In this document: positions 35,668 to 41,986 of the stretch, piece by piece
How positions within the stretch are numbered: position 1 is the stretch's first letter
How the letters are laid out: each line of letters opens with the position of its first letter
Assembly: GCA_036260375.1 (NCBI GenBank)
Contig: DASZZZ010000104.1
Coordinates: 1-64,000, forward strand
Source of the DNA: DASZZZ01 sp036260375
Lineage (GTDB): Bacteria; Actinomycetota; CADDZG01; WHSQ01
Length of the DNA stretch: 64,000 bases
Direction of reading: 5' to 3'
Position numbers and translations under genes: made by a program
The notes under the pieces: generated by a model
Told to the model about the DNA's origin: nothing
Databases searched by the model: none
The model's input: the letters and a program-made list of their open reading frames with translations, nothing else

Positions 35668-36186
35668 GTGCCTTTCGACGCGAAGGAAGCGAGGTCGTTC
35701 TACGGCGGTGTCGTCGCGGGGCGGCACGTCAAGCGCTACGAGATCGTGACGCCCGGCCTCGCCATCGACGACGCGCTCCGGCGCGCCGCGAACGACTACC
35801 TCCCGAAGCTGTACCCGGACTTCGACGACGAGTCGACTCCGCCGGTGACGGTCATGGTGCTCCATCGCGGCGCCGCCGGGACGTACGTCAACGCGTACAG
35901 CTGGGTGTGGGACAACGTCCTCCATTGCCGCACCGCGGCGTCGGGCCACCAGCCGTTCCTCGGCTCGTACGGCGACGACCCGACCGACTTCACCGAGCTC
36001 ACGAAGCCGCTCATCGGCTGCGTGTGGGAGCTTCCGCCGGTCGAGCACGAGCGCTCCGCGTGGGTCCGGCACGTGCTGGAGCCGCAGACGCCCGACCTCG
36101 ACTCCTATCTCGCGGACCGGCTCGAGGACGGGCTCGTGGGCCATCCGACCGCGGCGCGTCCCGGCCCCCGGCTCGCCGCCCGGTGA
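35668..36186 (+). CDS. uncharacterised 172-residue protein
   Basis: I do not recognise it. The protein is soluble, rich in aromatic residues (SWVWDNVLHCRT, CVWELPPVEHERSAWVRH), with no signal peptide or TM segment. Its composition and codon pattern are those of a real gene. It starts with GTG after GGAGACC. A long antisense frame covering it comes from the read-through of the neighbouring cupin and is not credible. Confidence 0.7.
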   Translation: MPFDAKEARSFYGGVVAGRHVKRYEIVTPGLAIDDALRRAANDYLPKLYPDFDDESTPPVTVMVLHRGAAGTYVNAYSWVWDNVLHCRTAASGHQPFLGSYGDDPTDFTELTKPLIGCVWELPPVEHERSAWVRHVLEPQTPDLDSYLADRLEDGLVGHPTAARPGPRLAAR

Positions 36187-36229
36187 ACCGCGGCGCCGCC
36201 CGCTCGGGACGGCGGCGGCGATCGTCGCG

Positions 36230-36618
36230 TCACGGTCCCCCCGGCCGAACTCGTCGTCGACGGCTTCGACGTCGAACGGGCCGTCGAAGAGGATCACGAA
36301 CAGGCACGGCTCGTCGCCGGCCGGCGCGTGGAACATCGTCTCGCCCGCCGGAAAGTGACAGTAGGCCCCCGGCCCGACGACGTCCTCGTCGACGGCGAGA
36401 CGGCCCTCGAGCACGACGATCGTGTGGGCGGCGGTGTGGCGATGGGGCCTGGCCCTGAGACCGGGCGGGTAGCGGACGAGGTAGTGCTCGGCTCCGCCCG
36501 GATCCCGGTACAGCAAGCGGGTCTCGATGTCGCGGTCGTACACGACGGGCCGCGACGGCGTCGTCTCCACCGCGCGCAACCGATCGACCACGACGACGTT
36601 CCCCGGTTCAGTAGTCAC
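36230..36618 (-). CDS. cupin-domain protein, probable 3' frameshift
   Basis: This is a small beta-barrel protein of about 128 residues. The first cupin motif is RARPHRHTAAHTIVVLEGRL and the second is GPGAYCHFPAGETMFHAPAGD. As sequenced, no stop occurs after the domain and the frame runs on to 35578, antisense to the whole 35668 gene. Adding one base to the six-G run at 36237-36242 would give a stop at 36230, right after the domain, so an indel is likely. It is divergent from the HxlR regulator at 36790. The start is GTG at 36618. Confidence 0.65.
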
Positions 36619-36630
36619 GTCGGCCGTCGG

Positions 36631-36714
36631 CTACGTCTCGTGTACGAGCGATCCCACCAACGCTCCCGGCGTCGCCCGAGTGACGACGACGTCGTAGCGG
36701 TCGAGCATGGGCAT
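36631..36714 (-). CDS. candidate 27-residue leader ORF before the cupin
   Basis: On the minus strand a GGAGGAGG box stands about 5 bases before an ATG at 36714. The frame ends in TAG 12 bases before the cupin start. The peptide begins MPMLDRYDVVVTRATPG. It may be a leader peptide, the stub of a truncated gene or chance. Confidence 0.3.
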   Translation of the reverse strand: MPMLDRYDVVVTRATPGALVGSLVHET

Positions 36715-36789
36715 CGCCGCCTCCTCCAGCCCGGACGCCCTGCATCCGGGTTTCGTGCGATAGATCCGTACCTCTACGATCGGAAAGCC

Positions 36790-37182
36790 ATGGACGCGAA
36801 GCTACAGACGCCGACGCCGCCGGAAAAGAAGGCACCTCGCGGTAACGGTCGCGCCCGGGCCAACGCCGTCGACGGCTGTCCGCTCACCGCGGCCATGGCG
36901 GCGTTCGGCGGCAAGTGGAAGCTGATAGTCGTCTACTCGCTCGCCGACGGGCCCAGGCACTTCGCCGCGCTGCGCCGCGCGCTGCCGAGCGTGTCGCAGA
37001 AGGTGCTGACGGAGCAGCTGCGCGAGCTCGTCGACGACGGCATCGTCGCGCGCCGCCGGACGGGGGCGGTCCCGGCGCCAGTCGATTACGAGCTCACCGA
37101 CTACGGCAGGACGCTGGTCCCCGTCGTCGAGGCGATACGGGGATGGGGCCGGGACCACCTCCGGCGCCGGGGGGTCGACTGA
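36790..37182 (+). CDS. HxlR-family transcriptional regulator
   Basis: Winged-helix DNA-binding protein of 130 residues, often a redox or aldehyde sensor. The family pattern CPLTAAMAAFGGKWK then SVSQKVLTEQLRELVDDGIV is clear, including the N-terminal Cys. The ATG at 36790 begins a typical N-terminus and follows a TACGAT box by 9 bases. It is divergent from the cupin, which is the most likely target. Confidence 0.9.
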   Translation: MDAKLQTPTPPEKKAPRGNGRARANAVDGCPLTAAMAAFGGKWKLIVVYSLADGPRHFAALRRALPSVSQKVLTEQLRELVDDGIVARRRTGAVPAPVDYELTDYGRTLVPVVEAIRGWGRDHLRRRGVD

Positions 37183-37201
37183 ACGTCGCGCCCAGAAAGA
37201 A

Positions 37202-37238
37202 GACCGGCGCGGGACGTGCCCGCGCCGGTCGTTCGTTT
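37202..37238 (+). terminator. rho-independent terminator after the HxlR gene
   Basis: GACCGGCGCGGG at 37202-37213 pairs perfectly with CCCGCGCCGGTC at 37219-37230 across 5 bases. It is followed by GTTCGTTT. Confidence 0.8.
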
Positions 37239-37321
37239 CGGCCTTGTCTCGCCCGCCCGCTCTTCGTGGGTGTCGCGCCCGGGGGACCAGTCCGGGGCGG
37301 TGGGCGACGGTGAGCCGGTGT

Positions 37322-37377
37322 GGATTCTGCCCGTGGCCCTGAAACGAGGTGGCCAGAATCCCAGAGGTTCAGGCCAC
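37322..37377. repeat. interleaved inverted repeats, pseudoknot or switch candidate
   Basis: Repeat A: GGATTCTG at 37322-37329 with CAGAATCC at 37354-37361. Repeat B: GTGGCC-C-TGAA at 37333-37343 with TTCAGGCCAC at 37368-37377 (one bulged base). The order is A, B, A', B', so the stems can only coexist as a pseudoknot or must exclude each other. GTGGCC also recurs at 37349-37354 and could compete for B'. Confidence 0.65.
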
Positions 37378-37421
37378 TAGCAGCCGGTCACCTCACGAGG
37401 TCCGTCGGAACTAGGTAACAA
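37377..37421 (-). CDS. candidate 14-residue leader peptide
   Basis: A TTG at 37421 opens 14 codons (LPSSDGPREVTGC after the start) ending in TAG. It lies 10 bases downstream of GAAAGGAGG, part of a nearly complete complement of the 16S 3' tail. The interleaved inverted repeats follow at once, as in an attenuator. Another 14-codon frame starts with GTG at 37432, but its spacing to the Shine-Dalgarno sequence is too short. Confidence 0.3.
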   Translation of the reverse strand: MLPSSDGPREVTGC

Positions 37422-37543
37422 GTGTGGACCACCTCCTTTCCCGTGTGCCGCAATCAAACCACAGGCGCGCGGCAATGCAACGCACGTGTCCCGATTTTTC
37501 GCCGTGGCCGCGAGCGGGCGTTGGTATGCTCCGCGGCACCTAC

Positions 37544-37559
37544 TTGACCCCCCGGTCAA
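37544..37559. promoter_or_regulatory. operator-like palindrome of the SDR/MaoC operon
   Basis: TTGACC, four C, then GGTCAA forms a perfect 16-base palindrome 48 bases before the SDR start. It also resembles a -35 element. TetR-type regulators of lipid catabolism bind sites of this shape. Confidence 0.55.
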
Positions 37560-37607
37560 AGACTCGGGACCCGCGGCGACGCCGCGCAGGCCGACGGAGG
37601 GAGCGAC

Positions 37608-38546
37608 ATGGCGTCACTCGACGGAAAGGTAGCGATCGTCACCGGCGCCGGGCGCGGGATCGGGCGCGAGCACGCGCTCGCGCTGGCGCGCGCGGGCGCC
37701 AAGGTCGTCGTCAACGACCTCGGCGGGTCGTCGGCGGGCGAGGGGCACGACGCGGCCCCCGCGCAGCGGGTCGCCGACGAGATCGTCGCCGCGGGCGGCG
37801 CCGCGACGGCCAACTTCGACAACGTCGCCGACTTCCAGGGCGCCGCGAACATGGTCAAGCAGGCGCTCGGGGACTTCGGCCGCCTCGACGTCCTCGTCAA
37901 CAACGCCGGGATCATCCGCGACCGCATGATCGTCAACATGAGCGAGCAGGAGTGGGACGCGGTCGTCGCGGTCCACCTCAAGGGACACTTCGCGCCGACG
38001 CGCCACGCCGCGGCCTACTGGCGGGAGCAGTCGAAGGCGGGGAATCAGGTCAACGGACGCGTCATCAACACGTCGAGCCCGTCGGGCGTGTTCGGCAACG
38101 TCGGGCAGACGAACTACGGCGCCGCGAAGGCGGGCATCGCGGCGTTCACGGTGATCGCGGCGCTCGAGCTCGGGCGCTATGGCGTGACCGTCAACTGCCT
38201 CGCGCCGAACGCGCGCACGCGTCTCACGGAGCAGACGTTCGGCAACATCCCGGCCCCCGAGGGCGGGTTCGACCCGATGGACCCCGCCAACATCGCTCCG
38301 GTCGTCGTCGCGCTGGCGAGCGACGAGGCGCAGGGCATCACGGGTCAGTGCCTGTTCGTCTACGGCGGCGTCGTCAACGTGTTGCGCGGGTGGGACTCGG
38401 GCACGGTGCTGTCGAAGGACGGCGCGTGGGAGCCCGACGAGCTGCTGGCGAAGCTCACCGAGGCGTTCCCGCACGGCGTCGCTCCGGAGGGCATGATGCC
38501 CATGATGGTGAAGGCGACCGGGGGGCAGGGGGTCCAGCTTGGCTGA
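37608..38546 (+). CDS. SDR dehydrogenase, (R)-3-hydroxyacyl-CoA type
   Basis: NAD(P)-dependent short-chain dehydrogenase of 312 residues. The cofactor motif TGAGRGIGREHALALA, the NNAG motif and the catalytic Ser-Tyr-Lys (NTSSPSG, then YGAAK) are present. The insertion after the second beta strand (NDLGGSSAGEGHDAAPAQ) is typical of the dehydrogenase domain of peroxisomal multifunctional enzyme 2 and of bacterial sterol side-chain dehydrogenases. It is followed by three MaoC-type genes, so it probably oxidises their hydrated product. Confidence 0.9.
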   Translation: MASLDGKVAIVTGAGRGIGREHALALARAGAKVVVNDLGGSSAGEGHDAAPAQRVADEIVAAGGAATANFDNVADFQGAANMVKQALGDFGRLDVLVNNAGIIRDRMIVNMSEQEWDAVVAVHLKGHFAPTRHAAAYWREQSKAGNQVNGRVINTSSPSGVFGNVGQTNYGAAKAGIAAFTVIAALELGRYGVTVNCLAPNARTRLTEQTFGNIPAPEGGFDPMDPANIAPVVVALASDEAQGITGQCLFVYGGVVNVLRGWDSGTVLSKDGAWEPDELLAKLTEAFPHGVAPEGMMPMMVKATGGQGVQLG

Positions 38547-38988
38547 GAGCGAGCTTCGCTTCAGGCTCCCGGTCGAACGCGGCAAGGTGCGCGAGTTCGC
38601 GCTCGCGGTCGGCGAGGACAACCCGGTCTTCTTCGACGCGCAGGAGGCGCGCCGGCTCGGGTTCCCCGACGTCGTCGCCCCGCCGACGTTCACCGTGACG
38701 CAGATCTGGCAGGTGCCGCGCGAGGAGCGCGAGTCGAGGCTCGGCGCGAACCTCGACTACGGGCGCGTGCTGCACGGCGAGCAGGAGTTCGTGTTCACGC
38801 GCCTGCCGGTCGCCGGCGAGGTCCTCGACGCGACGATGCGCATATCGAAGGACTTCACCAAGGAGGGCAAGCGCGGCGGCCGCATGAGGTTCGTCACCTA
38901 CGAGTCCGTGTTCACCGACGCCGACGGGGACGAGGTCATGCGCGCGTATTACACGCTGATCGAGACGGCCAAGGACCCGGGCTCGTGA
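38539..38988 (+). CDS. MaoC-type hot-dog protein (FAS1-like dehydratase domain)
   Basis: 149-residue hot-dog protein of the group that forms the non-catalytic half of actinobacterial heteromeric hydratases such as HadA or ChsH1. FALAVGEDNPVFFDAQEARRLGFPDVVAPPTF is the family segment. The TTG start overlaps the SDR gene by 8 bases, and the gene's end overlaps the next MaoC by 4 bases, so a heterodimer with that protein is expected. Confidence 0.85.
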   Translation: MAESELRFRLPVERGKVREFALAVGEDNPVFFDAQEARRLGFPDVVAPPTFTVTQIWQVPREERESRLGANLDYGRVLHGEQEFVFTRLPVAGEVLDATMRISKDFTKEGKRGGRMRFVTYESVFTDADGDEVMRAYYTLIETAKDPGS

Positions 38989-39437
38989 GCGAGCCGGAGC
39001 GCATCACCCTCGACGGCGTCACGCCGGGCATGGAGCTCGGCGACGTCGTGTACGGCCCCCTGGAGCGCGTCGACATCGTGCGCTACGCGGGCGCGTCGGG
39101 CGACTTCAACCCGATCCACACCGACGAGGGCTACGCGCGCGCGACCGGCGCGCCGACCGTGTTCGCCATGGGCATGCTGCCGGCCGGCTACCTCGCGCAC
39201 GCGGTGTCCGACTGGTTCGGCGGGCCGCAGCACCTGCGCCGCTACAAGGTGCGCTTCACGACGCGCGTGTGGCCGGGCGACGAGATCGTCTGCCGCGGCC
39301 GCGTCGAGTCGATCGACGGACGAGTCGTGCACGTACGCCTCGAGGCAGCGCGGCGGGGGCCGGGTCCCGACGGCCTCGAGCTCGCGCAGGAGGAGACGGC
39401 GATCGTCGGCGAGGCCGACGTCGAGCTGCCGGAGTGA
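38985..39437 (+). CDS. MaoC-type (R)-enoyl-CoA hydratase subunit
   Basis: 150-residue hot-dog protein with the catalytic Asp/His motif YAGASGDFNPIHTDEGYARATG, the R-hydratase signature. It probably hydrates a 2-enoyl-CoA together with the 38539 product, giving the (R)-3-hydroxy compound for the SDR. The GTG start overlaps the preceding stop. Confidence 0.88.
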   Translation: MSEPERITLDGVTPGMELGDVVYGPLERVDIVRYAGASGDFNPIHTDEGYARATGAPTVFAMGMLPAGYLAHAVSDWFGGPQHLRRYKVRFTTRVWPGDEIVCRGRVESIDGRVVHVRLEAARRGPGPDGLELAQEETAIVGEADVELPE

Positions 39438-39445
39438 GGGGAGCG

Positions 39446-40276
39446 ATGGAACTCAACGAGGCGCTGGCCGGCAAGACCTACCCCGAGAGCACGTACGAGG
39501 TCACCGACGACGCGATCGCCGCGTACGCGCGCGCGACCAACGACCCCAACGAGCGCTACCTGTCGCGCGACGTCGTGGCGTCGCCGGTGTTCCCGGTCGT
39601 GCCCGCGTTCGCGTCGTTCATGAACGCCGCGATGGATCCCGACCTCGGCGCGGACGTCCTGCGGCTCGTGCACGGCGCCGAGGAGCACGTCCTGTACCGG
39701 CCGATCCGCCCCGGCGACGTGCTCACCGTCGCCCCGGTGCTGGAGTCGGTCGAGCGCAAGGACTCGGGCGAGACGTTCACGGTCAAGGCGGCGCTGACGA
39801 CGGCCGGCGGCGAGGTCGCCGCGGAGGTGCGCGGCACGATGTTCATCCGGGGCCGCGGCGGCGCGCGCCGGTCCGCGGCGGTCGCGGCGGACGAGGGGGC
39901 CGAGGTCGTCTACGAGGAGACGACGAAGGTCGACGACGACCAGACACAGCGCTACGCGGAGGCGTCGGGCGACCACAACCCGATCCACCTCGACGAGTCC
40001 GTCGCGCGCATGGCGGGCCTGCCCGGCATCATCCTGCACGGCATGTGCACGATGGCGATCGCGGTCAAGGGCGCGGTCGACGGCCTCGCCGGCGGCGACC
40101 CGACGCGCGTCAGGCGCGCCGGCGTCCGGTTCTCGCGCCCGGTGCTGCCGGGGCAGGAGCTGACGACGAGGTTTCGGCGCGCCGAGGCCGGTGGAGGCGT
40201 CGAGACGTTCTCGTTCACGACGCACAACCCGGACGGCAAGGCGGTCATAACGAACGGGGTCGTGGAGATCGCCTGA
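39446..40276 (+). CDS. double hot-dog MaoC-family hydratase
   Basis: 276-residue protein with two hot-dog repeats. The N-terminal one is degenerate (YARATNDPNERYLSRD) and the C-terminal one has the catalytic motif YAEASGDHNPIHLDESVARMAGLPGIILHG. It therefore resembles a fusion of the two previous proteins with a different substrate range. The ATG follows GAGGGGAGCG. It is the last gene of the operon. Confidence 0.88.
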   Translation: MELNEALAGKTYPESTYEVTDDAIAAYARATNDPNERYLSRDVVASPVFPVVPAFASFMNAAMDPDLGADVLRLVHGAEEHVLYRPIRPGDVLTVAPVLESVERKDSGETFTVKAALTTAGGEVAAEVRGTMFIRGRGGARRSAAVAADEGAEVVYEETTKVDDDQTQRYAEASGDHNPIHLDESVARMAGLPGIILHGMCTMAIAVKGAVDGLAGGDPTRVRRAGVRFSRPVLPGQELTTRFRRAEAGGGVETFSFTTHNPDGKAVITNGVVEIA

Positions 40277-40284
40277 GTCGCGCG

Positions 40285-40300
40285 GCCGGCGCGCGCCGGC
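40285..40300. terminator. palindromic hairpin between convergent genes
   Basis: GCCGGCGCGCGCCGGC is a perfect 16-base palindrome in the 26-base gap between the MaoC operon and the rhomboid gene, so it can serve both strands. Confidence 0.5.
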
Positions 40301-40302
40301 GC

Positions 40303-41151
40303 TCAGCCGAGCGGGTCTCCGACGGCGACGAGGGCGACCGCGGCGGCCGCGACCGCGGCGAGCGTGCCCGCCTGGACCGCCGCCGGCACGTTCTTGCCGT
40401 AGCGGTCCATGCCCAGGCACAGCAGCGCCCCGCCGACCAGGCCCCCTATGTGCGCGTAGTTGTCGATGCGCGGGAGCGTGAAGCCGAGCAACAGGTTGAT
40501 CGCGACGACCCACAGCAGGTTGCCCAGATACGCGCTCATCGTCGCGGACGCCCGGCGCCGGTACACGTACACGACGAGGGCGCCGATGACGCCGAAGATC
40601 GCGCCCGAGGCGCCGACGCTGGCCGCCCCGCCGCCGAACGCGTACGACGTCGCGCTGGCGAACAGCCCCGAGACGACGTAGATGGCGACGAAGCGCGTGG
40701 TCCCGAACACCTCCTCGAGGGTCGGTCCGAAGATCCACAGCGCGAGCGAGTTGAACGCGAGGTGCAGCGGTCCCGCGTGGAGCACCATCGCGGTGAACAG
40801 CCGCCACCACTCGCCCAGGTCGACCTGGAACGGCGACATCATCAGGCGATCCGCCACCGCGGGCGACAGCTGCTGCGCGACGAAGAACGCGACGTTGAGG
40901 CCGAGCAGTGCGACGACGGCGGGCGAGCGCGCCATGGCGACCGAGCGCACCTTCGGCGCGCTGCGACGCGCCTCGGCGACGCACTCGGGGCAGTGCTGGC
41001 CGACCGACGCCGGGATCGCGCAGCGCCCGCAGATCGGCCGCTCGCAGCGCGAGCACCGGAGCTTGGTCGGCGTCTTGGGGTGTCCGTAGCAGAATTGCTG
41101 CTCGGAGTCGTCGACGACCGCGCCGGCGGCGTCGCGGGGGGTGTCGCCCAT
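40303..41151 (-). CDS. rhomboid-family intramembrane serine protease with B-box-like zinc finger
   Basis: Six-TM serine protease that cleaves within the membrane. The catalytic Ser182 (GASGAIFG) and His234 (NYAHIGGLVGG) are present, with the oxyanion-side HLAFN motif. Residues 20-60 form a Cys/His-rich domain (FCYGHPKTPTKLRCSRCERPICGRCA, then HCPEC) often fused to actinobacterial rhomboids. The ATG at 41151 begins before that finger; TTG at 41181 is an alternative. Confidence 0.92.
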   Translation of the reverse strand: MGDTPRDAAGAVVDDSEQQFCYGHPKTPTKLRCSRCERPICGRCAIPASVGQHCPECVAEARRSAPKVRSVAMARSPAVVALLGLNVAFFVAQQLSPAVADRLMMSPFQVDLGEWWRLFTAMVLHAGPLHLAFNSLALWIFGPTLEEVFGTTRFVAIYVVSGLFASATSYAFGGGAASVGASGAIFGVIGALVVYVYRRRASATMSAYLGNLLWVVAINLLLGFTLPRIDNYAHIGGLVGGALLCLGMDRYGKNVPAAVQAGTLAAVAAAAVALVAVGDPLG

Positions 41152-41215
41152 CGCGTCAATGTTCGCACAGCGGGCGCGCAACCTGCGGGACGCGCCGGCC
41201 GCGGGCCGGCGCGCC

Positions 41216-41221
41216 TAGGGT
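41216..41221 (+). promoter_or_regulatory. -10-like box TAGGGT
   Basis: TAGGGT ends 6 bases before the GTG of the EEP-family hydrolase at 41228. Confidence 0.4.
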
Positions 41222-41227
41222 GCGCCC

Positions 41228-41878
41228 GTGATCGTCGCGACGTACAACGTCCGCCACTGCCTCGGCCTCGACCGGCGGATCGACGTCGAGCGCGTCGCGT
41301 CCGTCGTCAGGCGCACGGGGGCGGGCGTCGTCGCGCTCCAGGAGCTCGACCGCGCGCTCCCGCGCTCGCAGCGCGTCGACCAGCCCGCGGTCCTCGGGGA
41401 GCTGTCCGGCCTGCACGTCGCGTTCGGCGCCACCGTGCGCCGGCACGGCGGCGAGTACGGGATCGGGCTCGGCGCCAGGGCGCCGCTCGACGCGCGCGTC
41501 GAACCGCTGCCCGGGCGCGCCGGCGTCGAGCCGCGCGCCGCCATCGTCGCGACCGTCGACGGCGTGCGGGTCGTCGCCACCCACCTGTCGCTCGACGTCG
41601 ACGTGCGGCGCGCGCAGGTCGCGCGCGTCGCGGAGCTCGCCGCCGGCGCGGGTCCGGCGATCGTGCTCGGCGACCTCAACGCGCCCCGCCGCGAGCTGGG
41701 CGCCCTCGTCGACGCCGGGTTCGACCCCGGTCCCCGGCGCGTGACGTTCCGCGGCGTGCGGCGGCGTCAGCTCGACTACGTCGTCGCGGGACCGGGGATC
41801 AGGCACGTGCGGGTCTGGACGGTGCCGTCGGACGCGTCGGACCACCTCCCGCTCGTCGCCGAGCTCGCCCTCGCCTGA
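41228..41878 (+). CDS. endonuclease/exonuclease/phosphatase family hydrolase
   Basis: 216-residue metal-dependent phosphoesterase. The family landmarks are present: ATYNVRH at the N-terminus, LQELD with the metal-binding Glu, THLSLD, LGDLNAP and the C-terminal SDHLPLVAEL. The substrate could be DNA, a phospholipid or an inositol phosphate. No signal peptide is seen. Confidence 0.88.
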   Translation: MIVATYNVRHCLGLDRRIDVERVASVVRRTGAGVVALQELDRALPRSQRVDQPAVLGELSGLHVAFGATVRRHGGEYGIGLGARAPLDARVEPLPGRAGVEPRAAIVATVDGVRVVATHLSLDVDVRRAQVARVAELAAGAGPAIVLGDLNAPRRELGALVDAGFDPGPRRVTFRGVRRRQLDYVVAGPGIRHVRVWTVPSDASDHLPLVAELALA

Positions 41879-41910
41879 CCGCCCCCGGGGCCGGACCGTC
41901 TTGCCGTGCG

Positions 41911-41939
41911 TTGTTAGTGTTCTTATTGTGGTTACTGTA
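41911..41939 (+). promoter_or_regulatory. promoter of the PASTA kinase gene
   Basis: TTGTTA at 41911-41916, 17 bases, then TACTGT at 41934-41939, in an AT-rich island unlike the flanking DNA. Confidence 0.45.
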
Positions 41940-41945
41940 AAGTGT
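41914..41945 (+). repeat. 9-bp direct repeats TTAnTGTnn
   Basis: TTAGTGT, TTATTGT and TTACTGT start at 41914, 41923 and 41932, exactly 9 bases apart; a degenerate fourth unit (AAAGTGT) ends at 41945. They cover the promoter of the kinase gene. Confidence 0.6.
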
Positions 41946-41986
41946 AGAGCCGTGACCGCGGGGCGAGCCCGCCGGGGAGGAGGCGC

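Larger units (their letters stand above)
37183..37607. other. 425-base gap with dense regulatory structure
   Basis: No protein gene of normal size is credible here. The gap holds the HxlR terminator, two interleaved inverted repeats (37322-37377), a near-perfect Shine-Dalgarno sequence with a 14-codon frame on the minus strand (37377-37440), an AT-richer stretch at 37448-37500 that could be a minus-strand promoter, and a palindrome at 37544-37559 before the SDR gene. Confidence 0.6.

Noticed and set aside
35578..36229. Long C-terminal extension of the cupin protein
   Set aside because: It is entirely antisense to a better gene and low in complexity; a one-base indel in a G run explains it.
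37322..37400. Possible cobalamin riboswitch (GGTG...AATCC...GCCACT)
   Set aside because: The AGGGAA element and a full B12 box are missing, spacing is wrong, and the downstream genes have no link to cobalamin.
37381..37440. Resemblance to the 3' end of 16S rRNA (GTAACAAG then GGACCACCTCCTTTC)
   Set aside because: Only two short blocks match and no other 16S helices are present. The second block is simply the complement of a strong Shine-Dalgarno sequence on the minus strand.
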